Positions 24,701-33,002 of a stretch of DNA of 64,000 nucleotides are shown here, piece after piece. Within the stretch, counting starts at the first letter, position 1; every line of letters begins with the position of its first letter. The stretch covers positions 16,000,502 through 16,064,501 of the forward strand of contig CM044967.1 of assembly GCA_024516035.1 (NCBI GenBank). Reading direction: 5' to 3'. The position numbers and the translations under genes are program-made. This stretch comes from Bactericera cockerelli. Taxonomy: Eukaryota; Arthropoda; Insecta; Hemiptera; Triozidae. The notes beneath the pieces are model-generated. The model did no database searches and was not told the origin of the DNA. It saw only the letters and a list, made by a program, of their open reading frames with translations.

Positions 24701-25874
24701 CCCAATATTTTTATGATATCTGCGAAATTTTTATTGTTATTTTTCTCACTTTATTATACATCTATTTATTATCTTAGTTTCTTTTCAGAAGAACCATGGT
24801 TTATAATTTTTTTTTTAAAAAGTTTGCATATTTGTGTTAATCATCACTTTCGTGGTATCACAACTACTCAAACTTGCTTTACTAAATCTACGCTGAAACC
24901 GTGACTTGAATCACCGACCTCCAGGTTACAAGTCCGCCGCCGCCTTGTCGATCAAGCTACTGATGTCGGTGATCCAACACAGTTAGATTGTTAGATCGAC
25001 ATATTGTTCAATTTCAGAACCCACCAGAGAACTTTTGCAGGCTTCGGCTTATAATTTGTTATAATTTTCATCATTTCAGAGCATCAGTCCTGGTCTCGTC
25101 AAGTCCCAAATATTCAAATCTTCACTGGGAGATAAGTTTGACAAGTCAGTGTACGAATCTCATCCCTCTCTGCAGGCCGAAGATATTGCCAACACCATCG
25201 AGTTTATACTGAGTTCTCCCTCACATGTGCAGGTCAGTTCACTTCTGTGGTAATTGAGTAAAAAATCAAGAATTGTGTATCTGAACAAGTTGATTACGTA
25301 TTTATTTATTATTATTATTATTAATAAACAAGTTAGATTAAGTTTTATCTTAATATATAAATGTCAAAGTCACTGACTGACTGATCATCACTGTTTCTCC
25401 GAACTGGTAAGTCCTAGGAAGCTGAAATTTGGTAGGTAGCTTTGTCTTATAGTCTAGATGTGCAATAAGACGGGATTTTTCTAAATTCCCACTACAACAC
25501 CTGCCATTGGCGAAAAAGGACTTTTTGCTTTCACGGCCATGCCTCGGCCCGCAAAGCGGGCGACAGCCCGCTAGTTTACAATAAAGTACATAGAATATTT
25601 ACATAGAAATTGAAATTAATAAAACAAAACTTGATCGAGGGGGGTGCTAATGCCAACGGCATTTTCTTCCTCACCACCACCCTTGATTAAAAAAAAATAT
25701 TTAAGATAACTTGAAAAGAAAAACTATAGCCAGAATCCTGTTCTATAATTCAGCCTTTAGTCTAGAATTCTTGATTAATATTATTTCTTAAATGGTTTTC
25801 TATCTGAAATAAATCTTTTCTCTCTTTCTCAGCTGCATGACATAGTTATCAAACCCCTGGGAGCAGACGTCTAG
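20086..25874 (+). CDS. Short-chain dehydrogenase/reductase (DHRS11 / farnesol dehydrogenase type), six exons
   Basis: The joined product of 251 residues is a classical SDR, an NAD(P)-dependent oxidoreductase acting on small alcohols, ketones or steroids; the substrate cannot be read from sequence. Exons: 20086-20217, 22285-22453, 23439-23568, 24161-24290, 25080-25232, 25833-25874. All introns are GT-AG and the phases join cleanly. Motifs: TGANSGIG (residues 12-19, cofactor loop), NNAG (89-92), Ser145 and YSASK (Y160, K164) as the catalytic set, SPGLV after the active site. Length is normal for the family (about 245-255). The start follows GAGCACC, with an acceptor-like TTTTCACCCCCAG just upstream (20061-20073), so a 5' noncoding exon is possible. 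Introns carry SINEs, a Helitron and LINE ends. In insects this subfamily includes farnesol dehydrogenases of juvenile hormone synthesis, but that role here is only a possibility. Confidence 0.9.
20935..21056 (+). repeat. Short tandem repeat in SDR intron 1, unit about 32 bp
   Basis: About four imperfect units built on AAATAGTTTTACAAATGG and TAAATCCA lie head to tail. It is non-coding. Confidence 0.65.
21130..21275 (+). repeat. Family G dispersed repeat fragment
   Basis: AAAGTTGGCTAGAGAACATC followed by GGCTGGCTACAACAACTACT matches the repeat at 29280-29415 and, more loosely, 26797-26960 and 62210-62320. No coding frame is retained. Confidence 0.5.
21509..21800 (+). repeat. LINE 3'-end fragment plus long poly-T
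   Basis: GTGGAAGAGATTGCAATAGG and CCCCGCCCTTTAGTTAGGAC are shared with 21880-21930 and 51650-51705. A run of about 40 T at 21700-21742 and an AATAAAAGAATTTAATAATA tail follow. It is interpreted as a non-LTR element 3' end. Confidence 0.55.
21870..22260 (+). repeat. LINE 3'-end with nested SINE
   Basis: The same GGTGGAAGAGATTGATATAG start is followed by the CCCCGCCCTTTAGTTAGGAC motif. Family F sequence (21995-22163) interrupts it, and the LINE tail resumes at about 22170 (CATTTTTTTCATAATAATTA) and ends in (ATAATAATA). This shows nesting inside SDR intron 1. Confidence 0.55.
21995..22163 (-). repeat. SINE family F copy
   Basis: The - strand head reads GCCTCCGTGGCTCAGTGGTT (A box) with B box GCGGGTTCGAATCCCGGCC, then a body around TTTCCGTTTCCGGAATGGCA on the - strand. 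A head relative is at 58603-58690 and a body relative at 53004-53090. Confidence 0.75.
22847..23056 (+). repeat. SINE family E copy in SDR intron 2
   Basis: B box GAGTTCGATTCCCGG is followed by GAGCAGACTTTTCGCACAG and the shared body GGCTGGGTGAGGTTAATGTG. The beginning of the head is missing. Confidence 0.7.
23275..23420 (-). repeat. SINE family C copy ending 18 bases before SDR exon 3
   Basis: The + strand carries CTACTCAAACTCGC, GGGACTTGAACCACCGACC and CTTATCGATAAAGCTACTGAG, then the exon 3 acceptor region (GATTGTGTGCATTTCAG). The head end of the SINE lies almost on the branch-point and polypyrimidine zone of intron 2. Confidence 0.8.
24011..24141. mobile_element. MITE-like family J element ending 19 bases before SDR exon 4
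   Basis: The left end TTGAAACTAATAGAC and right end CGTCTATTAATTCCGCCCT are degenerate inverted repeats. The middle shares GGTTTCCCTATCTTGGACAG and CTTAGCGCCACA with the copy at 10582-10716. The right end stops just before TTTTCTTTCGACAG, the exon 4 acceptor. Confidence 0.55.
24298..24500 (+). repeat. Family E tail fragment joined to LINE 3' end
   Basis: GGTACGATTCCCAGCGAATG (family E body) is followed by GGCGTTAGGAAGGGCATCCA, CAACCATGAGGTTGAACAAC, CCCTGCTTAAGGGGG and AAAGAAGAAG. The LINE part matches 10800-10940 inverted. It lies in SDR intron 4. Confidence 0.6.
24826..24970 (-). repeat. SINE family C copy in SDR intron 4
   Basis: TATCACAACTACTCAAACTT, GACTTGAATCACCGACCTCC and CTTGTCGATCAAGCTACTGA are in family C order. 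A CCGCCGCC expansion is present in the anticodon-arm region. Confidence 0.75.
25348..25574 (+). mobile_element. Short non-autonomous Helitron
   Basis: The copy starts TCTTAATATATAAATG and ends CTAG, with a GC hairpin (GCCCGCAAAGCGGGC) just before the 3' end. It is flanked by A on the left and T on the right, the A|T insertion rule of Helitrons, with no target duplication. A second copy is at 59003-59240 on the opposite strand. At 227 bp it has no Rep/helicase gene and would need one elsewhere in the genome. Confidence 0.8.
25605..25695 (-). repeat. LINE 3'-end fragment
   Basis: AATAAAACAAAACTTGATCG and GCTAATGCCAACGGCATTTT match the + strand fragment at 5205-5348, partly inverted. It lies in the last SDR intron. 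Confidence 0.45.
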
Positions 25875-26145
25875 ATTACAAAGATTATGCTGTGGAAATT
25901 GCTGTGATACAACTAGACAGAACAAGATCTTCCTTGAGATGTGAAGTTCATCCTCAAGGAAAACAATAATATTGTCATGTTGTTGTAGCCAGCTTGGCTA
26001 CAGCTGGAGGGGGAATGATGATGATGATTATTATTATTATTAAATGGTTTATTAGATACCTACAAAGACATATATATTATGTACAATACAAATAATTATT
26101 ATATAAAAAAATAAAGAAATGGAAACAATACAATGGAAAAAATCT

Positions 26146-26776
26146 GGTGTAAACATCACACGACTTTCCTTATCCCCCAAAAAGGAGTCGAATTCCGCCA
26201 CTGGTGACTCAACGGTAACAGATAACTAAAAACCAATGCCAAATTCGTAATCAGCACTTTAAAGTCATTGAATTTGATATGTCACAACCCCCATCTAGGA
26301 TGAATAATAAAAAAGTTAGTCAAAGCGGGTCTCCCCAAAATACCGCTAAATTTGAGCCAAGGTCCAAAAAGTTCAAGATATCAAAAAAATTATTAGAATA
26401 GACCCCTATTATTTTTTTAATATAATAAAATGTTGTTCTGCAATTTTTTTTGTATCTTTAACCAATTCAAAGAAGCGACGCTTGCGGCTAATATTTGCGG
26501 CCCTGCGGCCGCGGGATGCAGCCAATTTTAACCTAAAGTTTCGTGGTTCGTCTGGTGTATAAAATTAATTTCCACACCAAATTTCAAGTCTCTAGCTCTT
26601 ACCGTTCGCGAGATATCCTGTTCACAGACACACACACAGACGCACGGACCAATGGCCGAAAAAGACTTTTTTGGTATCCTGAGGCTATGATTCGTCCAGA
26701 AGTGTGAAAAACTGGGTAGGTCAAATTTTCGACGAATACAATACTTTCCTTATTATAGGATAAGGAAAGTAAAAAT
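26146..26776 (+). repeat. Family K element, longest copy, with terminal hairpin
   Basis: ACTTTCCTTATCC near the left end is the inverse of GGATAAGGAAAGT at the right end (13 bp). The right end also forms its own hairpin with ACTTTCCTTATTATAGG just before it. Inside are TGCGGCCCTGCGGCCGCG, ACACCAAATTTCAAGTCTCT and CGTTCGCGAGATATCC. No target duplication is evident. The family is non-coding; whether it is a MITE or a hairpin-ended retroposon is open. Confidence 0.6.
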
Positions 26777-26796
26777 AGATAAATACATATTATGTC

Positions 26797-27020
26797 CGAG
26801 CTAAATGATGGTCTCCAGCCAACTTTATTTCAAAGTTGGCTCGTCCTGAACCACATATTTCTATGTGCGATCAACCATCGTGAGGACTTGGACTTTTTCT
26901 TAACAAGCCCAAAAACCTTTGGGAAACTGCAAGCTATTAGCCTGGCTTGTAAGGCTTGACTAGTGTCTGTTCTCTGTTTATAGTCCTCTAGCGAGACACT
27001 GTTTAACATCCCCTAGCCAC
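26797..27020 (-). repeat. Family G dispersed repeat
   Basis: CCAACTTTATTTCAAAGTTG and GAACCACATATTTCTATGTG are followed by CCTTTGGGAAACTGCAAGCT. The same words appear in 29215-29415 (inverted) and 61890-62320. No frame longer than chance is present. Confidence 0.5.
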
Positions 27021-27369
27021 GCAAATAATATTGTCATCCAATAACTACCAGTGCGGCAGGACGAATGGTTTTCTAGAGAGGTAGACAGCTACAGACTCAG
27101 AGAGCTATTCGTTGCCAATTAAATTTTGATAGACTAGGCAACATTCCTTTCGCGGAAAAGTGTGTTGCAGTGTTCAGAGAAACTAGAAACTCAAGTGCTT
27201 CAGAAAAGACCTACCCATAGGTACCTAACCATTGTACACCTCCTAGTTTCCTAGTTGGTTTACTATTTAAATTTTGTGATTTTATTTTGCATTTCAGCTC
27301 ACTTTGTAAGTATAGAAATTAGTTCTACAATGAATACCGCATCACACCTAATAACATAAGCAACATTCC

Positions 27370-27406
27370 ATTGCTTTCCTTTCTATAGGATAAGGAAAGT
27401 AAAAAA
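27370..27406 (+). repeat. Isolated family K 3' hairpin
   Basis: CTTTCCTTTCTATAGGATAA followed by GGAAAG repeats the terminal hairpin of the longer family K copies without their body. Confidence 0.5.
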
Positions 27407-27977
27407 GGTATGAGGTGGGATTCATTGTAGAATTAAATATCAAGTTGTGTGACAGGCTTTAATTAGATTTAGATGTAAATACTAAAGATAAACTATATTA
27501 TTTATTTAATTTATCATATCTAGGAGTAATTATTTAATTTAAAGATATTAAATTTTAATTATTTAAAAATAAAACTATTCTTTTATAATGTCAATAAATT
27601 ATTTTCTTATTTTTACAACCATCTACTAGTTGAATAGTTTCATCAAACATTCTACATACAAAATTGGCCGATTGGCGCACAGTATCCATCTGAATGATTT
27701 TATGGGAGACAAACCATCATTTGGCTTCTTAAATGCTTCACAAGCCTCTTTGAACATTTAGAAATCAACGAGTGAGATAAGATGGTTTTGGGTTTTTTTT
27801 CCTTTTGGTCTTTTCGTAATTAGAGGGTTTTTTCCTAATCCTAAGTAGGTACCTATTAGACCTTTTAGAGATTAAATTAGAGACAATTATTAGAGAAATA
27901 GAAATTAGTCAACATTGTTTGATAGTGCAAAACATATATCTGATCTCAAATAACTGCTCATACTCATTTCCACTCAC
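27407..27977. other. Intergenic stretch without recognised features
   Basis: It is A+T-rich DNA with no exon, SINE head or tandem repeat that I can support. Confidence 0.4.
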
Positions 27978-28029
27978 ACAAATATTTGGCTAACATATCT
28001 GCCAGAGCCAGTAATTCATCAGCGGTCAT
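27978..28029 (-). CDS. Possible coding exon, weak evidence
   Basis: On the - strand an acceptor-like TTACTTATAG precedes GAGCA and an ATG. The frame reads MTADELLALADMLAKYL and then meets a strong donor (GTGAGT). The sequence is only 17 codons, and I recognise no family. Nothing downstream on the - strand could be linked to it, since the next 2 kb is repeats and the SDR gene on the other strand. It may be chance. Confidence 0.2.
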
Positions 28030-28259
28030 TGCTCCTATAAGTAACTATTCAATTTTCCTATGGATACGACCATGCCTTTTTGCAGTTATTTTGAGTAAAG
28101 AGAAAATTATAATAAGTACAAAAATGCCATACCGTATCCACCAGTACAGACATGTGAGTCACGGCGTGTAGTTCCGTTGCGAAGTACGGCCAAACAGCTA
28201 GTAGTTGAGACAACGTGGTGCCAAGTTCACCTTTTCTCTGTTTTGGTGTTTCCTCCACC

Positions 28260-29020
28260 CAACAGTAAAACGCGCTTTGTAATCTTTGTTTTAAAAGTTA
28301 GGTATAGCGGAGGATGAGTAACGTTGATTCAGGTACGCGTATTAAGAGTTTCTGGAAATTTCTTTAGAAGAAGAGAACTTGGCTTCCTTTTGTATTCTGG
28401 ACCATTGCGCGTAGTTATACCTAGGATTTAAAGAAACAAAAAAAAACTCATCGGAAAAACCCTAAAAATGCGCTCATAATAGAACTATTTGCAATGATTC
28501 TATCTGTGTCGTCTGACAACACTGTTCAGTGTCTAATCATTTTTCATCATCACAACAATCTACATTCAATCTAAAGTCTAGTTATCAAAAAAAATTCAAA
28601 TGATTTTTGGAATAAAATCATATCTAAGGTTGTAACCTGGCACATGAAATTGGCTGAAACTCTTTCAATTATATCAAAAGTATTTGTCACGTTGTGAAAA
28701 GAGAGGAGCAGTTAGTACTAGTGTTATTCTATCAGTTTCAACTTTTAGCCAATTAATAACAGCTCTCCAGAAGAATAAAACTGTCATGATCAATGGACAG
28801 AACTGATAGCAACCTTCAACAAATAATCAAAATTTGAATTGCTATCTTGCAGTTCAGTGTTGATAGCAATAATTCCAATAACACCAACTCCCACTCTTAT
28901 ATCAAGGTATGTAATTGTTTTATCATCCATGAAAAAAACTATCATGTTTGTCAGATTTTGGTATCCGTTTTGTCAGGACAAAGAACAATAATTACAAATC
29001 ATTGGGACCCTTCACATGTT
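28260..29020. other. Intergenic stretch without recognised features
   Basis: No reliable frame or repeat was recognised. It lies upstream of the UBE2J2 gene and could include its promoter or a 5' noncoding exon, but I see no decisive signal. Confidence 0.35.
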
Positions 29021-29150
29021 TGGTGTTAGCAAGAGCATCCAGCCAAAAAATGTGCAAGTAGGAGTACCACAACAAACTAATTGCAACCATTAGGTAGATG
29101 ATGATCAATGCCGACCCCAAGTAGGTGGGAAAAGTCTATAGAAAGAAGAA
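29020..29150 (+). repeat. LINE 3'-end fragment (RTE-like)
   Basis: GGTGTTAGCAAGAGCATCCA, ATGCCGACCCCAAGTAGGTG and AAAGAAGAAT appear in the same order as at 41990-42122. Confidence 0.5.
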
Positions 29151-29214
29151 TAAGAGCACAAAGACTATACAGGTTGAAGACCAGTGTCTTGATAGAGGAA
29201 AATAAACAGAGAAC

Positions 29215-29415
29215 CATCTAGCCAACCCTCACAAACCAGGCTAGCTTGTAGTTTTCAAGGGTTTAATTTCTTTTAAAGAAAAAGTCCAAGTTCTCACAAT
29301 GGTTAATTGCACACAGAAATATTATATGGTTCAGGACAAGACAACTTTCAACTAAATTGGGCTGGAGACTATCACTGCCCCCAGCAGTAGCCTGGCTGTT
29401 TACAACAACAACTGG
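29215..29415 (-). repeat. Family G dispersed repeat
   Basis: AACCCTCACAAACCAGGCTA, GGGTTTAATTTCTTTTAAAG and TATGGTTCAGGACAAGACAA match, in order, the copy at 61965-62250. Confidence 0.55.
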
Positions 29416-29447
29416 TTTTGTGATATTGTAGGGATAAAATTGGTTTA

Positions 29448-29617
29448 GGCCAGCGTTGATGGCACATTGAATGCACCGGTTCTAGTTGGATCACCAAAGT
29501 TAAGCAACGTCCAGCAAGGTGCAGACTTCTTGATGCTGGCATTCCAGCCCAACCCAAGCTGGGTGAGGTCAATGTGGGTAGCAGGTTTGTAAGTTCCCGG
29601 CGAATGAGAGGGCAAAT
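29448..29617 (+). repeat. 5S-rRNA-headed SINE (SINE3 type)
   Basis: The head resembles animal 5S rRNA over about 85 bases: a GCCAGCG start, TTGAATGCACCGGTTCT, then GATCACCAAAGTTAAGCAAC covering the 5S internal A box. It then switches to CTGGCATTCCAGCCC and the body GCTGGGTGAGGTCAATGTGG shared with tRNA-headed family E. A 5'-truncated relative is at 58293-58480. It is not a 5S gene: the 3' third of 5S is replaced. Confidence 0.8.
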
Positions 29618-30447
29618 AATACCAAGATAAAGGCTAGAATAGCTGTCTTGAGTTAGAAAGAACTCGAAGAACTCGAAGAACTCGGTGCTCAATCATAATA
29701 CATAGATACTACTACTACTACAGTTGGTTTGGACCTCATACAATGTATGAATTTTTCCTCAATCATTTGAGTCTTTGCCCTAAACAACTGTTTGTGATCA
29801 GGAATAAAGAGTCCTTTTTAGTCCTGACTGGGGACTAAGTCTTTATTTTTGTATAGTCTGGATACAAGTTCTATTCCTCAATGAAACACTCAAGAAATTA
29901 AAAAAAGTGAAGGTCAAACTTATCATGTTCAGGATTTAGAATTCATAGTTTTTACTAAAAAGATGATAAATGACAAAAATGATAATGTACAATCAATCAG
30001 TAAGTTACAAAATCTGAATAATTGGTTTTAATGCTGAACCAGTGTATTGAATTTGACAAAAAGAGACATACCATACCATTGATTATTTAATTATTATTTA
30101 ATTTAATTCTCCCAAGGTAAGACTGAAAAGTCCCTTTACTTCCGTAGCAGATCAAAATATAATTAATATTGACATTTTCATGTCTTTGCTCTGGCACATA
30201 ACCAAAATTATGTGACGAAATTATGTAACAAAATTATGTAACGATATTTTATTCAGAAACTCATCATTTGATGTATCATGCTGTATCAACTTTTGCTGAT
30301 ATTATCTGATTGAATGATTGTACTCTCTAATAAAACTACTAGAAATATAACACTTATATTATTGTTTTGATCTTCTTTCAGATAGATTTCAAGAAACATT
30401 AAAGTGTTATAAATTCTTAGGACTGAGTCCTTGTACATAATTGCATC

Positions 30448-32812
30448 ATGTCTTCTAAACATTGTGGAGCCACAGCAAGATTGAGGCAAGATTATATGCG
30501 GTTGAAGAAAGATCCATTACCATATATCATAGCAGAACCAAATCCTTCTAATATCTTGGAATGGTAAGAATAGATCACATTCAAAAAGTTTCAGCCAATG
30601 AAATATTGTTTACGGCCATGTTACTAAACTTCATTTATTATTTTTTTTTTAATGTACTTGTTTATTTCATTTACAATCTACAACTTAAATTTAGAAAAAA
30701 CAATTGTAATGAGTAAATTAGATGATGTTGTAAAATGACGTGGTGGAGAAGATATACATTTATATCACTCCAGTTTTTCTGAAGCACCTTCTAAGTGATC
30801 TGCTATCTTCCCCAAAGTGACACCCAGAGCATATTCTGACTTAAATTCGGATTGAATGTAACACGGTGATAAGAGCACATGCTGTGCTTTTCAACTTCAT
30901 TTATTAAAATCTGTTTTGTGAGTTCCTAAATTTTACTTTGTATTACCTATATGGTATAGAAAGTATTGTTTTTGGTTGTTTTTTATGTTTATAACTGCAA
31001 AATCCTATAACTTGACCAGGTTTATGCTATAAATATTCTGGAATGTTACTATAAATATATAAAAATGCCAATTTCAGCACCACAAGGAGCAAAAAATAAG
31101 TTATTCTGTGCTACCTTCACCTATGTATATTATACCCAAACACATTTATTTTACAGGTTTTATGTTGTCATTGGTCCTGAAAATACTCAATATGAAGGTG
31201 GAATGTATTTGGGCAAATTAGTATTCCCTAGAGATTTCCCATACAAGCCACCCAGCATCTACATGGTGACACCTAATGGCAGATTCAAAACCAATACCCG
31301 ACTTTGCCTCTCAATGTCCGACTTCCATCCTGATACTTGGAACCCTGCTTGGAGTGTATCTACTATCCTCACAGGGCTCTTAAGTTTCATGGTTGAAAGG
31401 AGTCCTACACTTGGATCAATTGAGATGTCCGACTATGAAAGAAGACAGTTGGCTGCAAGGAGCTTACGGTTTAATCTAAATGACAAAAACTTCTGTGAAT
31501 TATTTCCTGATTTGGTCAAAGTAAGTTGGTGTCAAAAGTTCAATCCCATTCTTTTAAAAACTAATATTGTTTTTATTTATTTTCAAAAGATACAACAATA
31601 TCTTTAGTCTAAATTAAGGTAAAATATATTGGCTGAAGTATTACACTTCATATGTTCAAAGTCCAAGTTTTTCTGACAGAAAATTGTGTTATTAGATCAA
31701 AGTTCCTAATTATCTGTACCTTTTTCTCTATCTCTGTGATAGGGAGGAACGATCCATCAATATATGATCCATACTTAAGATAGGATGTCACATCTTTTGC
31801 TGTCTGATGGTTACATAGTTTTTTAAAGCTACACTATGTTTTTCCTGGGGAGGTAAAGTTCTGTGTTGGGAGATATTGCTATTAAATTTAAATAAAAGAG
31901 CTCTCTTAAACTTTCTATTAACTGTTGAAATTAACTTTCAATTAAAAAAAAAAAATCAATATTGAAATTAACTTTAAAGGTTAATTTCCTTTTTGTAATT
32001 AGTTAAGGGTGATTTCCTAGAATTTAGTCTTGTATGAATAGTTTCAGAAAGATACTGATCAAATGGAATGTGCTAATCTCTCTTTTTTTTTCAGTACATT
32101 CTTTGAGAGCATAATAAAGCAACAAGGAGGGGTGAATTGTTGGTATTAGCTCAACTCCTTATCCTCTAGGCATGTGTTTGGCCCTAATTTCTGCTTTTTT
32201 TAACAACATCACTTTTATAAAGATAATATTGTAGGTATTAGCACCAATCAAAAAATATTCAGGTGTCCTGGTACCCTGAAATCTTATTTGTTCTAACCAG
32301 GAGTGATTCCACAATTATTACTGAAACCTACCTCACCTATAAAGATAATGCTGTGGGTATTAGCACCAATCAACAAATATTCAGGCGTCCTGGTACCCTG
32401 AACGGTTATCTTATTCGTTCTAACCAGGAGTGATTCCACAATTATTACTGAAACATACCTCCCTCATGTTTCTGTGCTCAGGTTTCAAACGATTGACCTT
32501 CGAGCTACATGTTTGCTGCCTTTAGAGTTAAGTTAAGCTACTGTGGTTGATTTGAAACCACATACATCATATGCATTTCTTTCTTATTCTCAGGGTATTG
32601 AACAAGAATTAGAGAGACGTGCACAAGAAGAACTGAACAATAGACGCACATCAAATTCGCGATCTGGACTTGCCAATTCTCTGACTGAACATCTTGAGCA
32701 ACAAAGTCCAATGAATGGAGCTATGACAAATGTTTGTTTTATTGTAGGAGTAATAGTTTTTGCCTTTGTAGTGAAATGTGTTTTAAAAAGTATTGATTTA
32801 CCAACAGAATGA
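30448..32812 (+). CDS. UBE2J2: Ubiquitin-conjugating enzyme E2 J2, three exons
   Basis: The 232-residue product is the tail-anchored, Ubc6-type E2 that works at the ER membrane in ER-associated degradation with RING E3 ligases. Exons: 30448-30563, 31157-31520, 32594-32812. Splices are GT-AG; the first intron splits the Trp39 codon after two bases and the second is between codons. The UBC fold spans about residues 11-160, with the catalytic Cys89 in NTRLCLS followed by DFHPDTWNPAW, typical of the J class, which lacks the usual HPN. The C-terminus has a linker and one hydrophobic anchor (CFIVGVIVFAFVVKCVL). Length is somewhat below the vertebrate form because the linker is shorter. An acceptor-like TTTTGATCTTCTTTCAG at 30365-30381 suggests a 5' noncoding exon upstream of the ATG. 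Confidence 0.95.
32216..32463 (+). repeat. Tandem duplication in UBE2J2 intron 2, unit about 122 bp
   Basis: A unit starting TATAAAGATAAT and including GTATTAGCACCAATCAA, CCTGGTACCCTGAA and AACCAGGAGTGATTCC is present twice in tandem with about ten differences. It is a local duplication. Confidence 0.8.
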
Positions 32813-32933
32813 GGTCATATTAATGAGTGGTTAAAAGATATATTGAGTTGAAATTAATGTAGAAAAAACATTTTACTACATATTTATTTATTGATAATAA
32901 TTAATCTTTTATAAGGCCAATCATTTTAAACAA

Positions 32934-32939
32934 AATAAA
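32934..32939 (+). terminator. Candidate polyadenylation signal of UBE2J2
   Basis: AATAAA lies about 120 bases after the UBE2J2 stop codon. Directly after it comes a stretch shared with family K (see next entry), so the mature 3' end may lie close to an inserted repeat. Confidence 0.5.
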
Positions 32940-33002
32940 TCGGTATGAACATCACACGACTTTACTTATCACCCATTAAAGTTGTCAAATTTCACTACTG
33001 GT
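32940..33002 (+). repeat. Family K 5'-end fragment
   Basis: GAACATCACACGACTTTACT followed by TATCACCC and CACTACTGG matches the left end of the family K copy at 26146-26210. Confidence 0.5.

Noticed and set aside
29448..29533. 5S rRNA gene
   Set aside because: Only the first two thirds resemble 5S; the rest is a SINE body and there is no T-run terminator in place.
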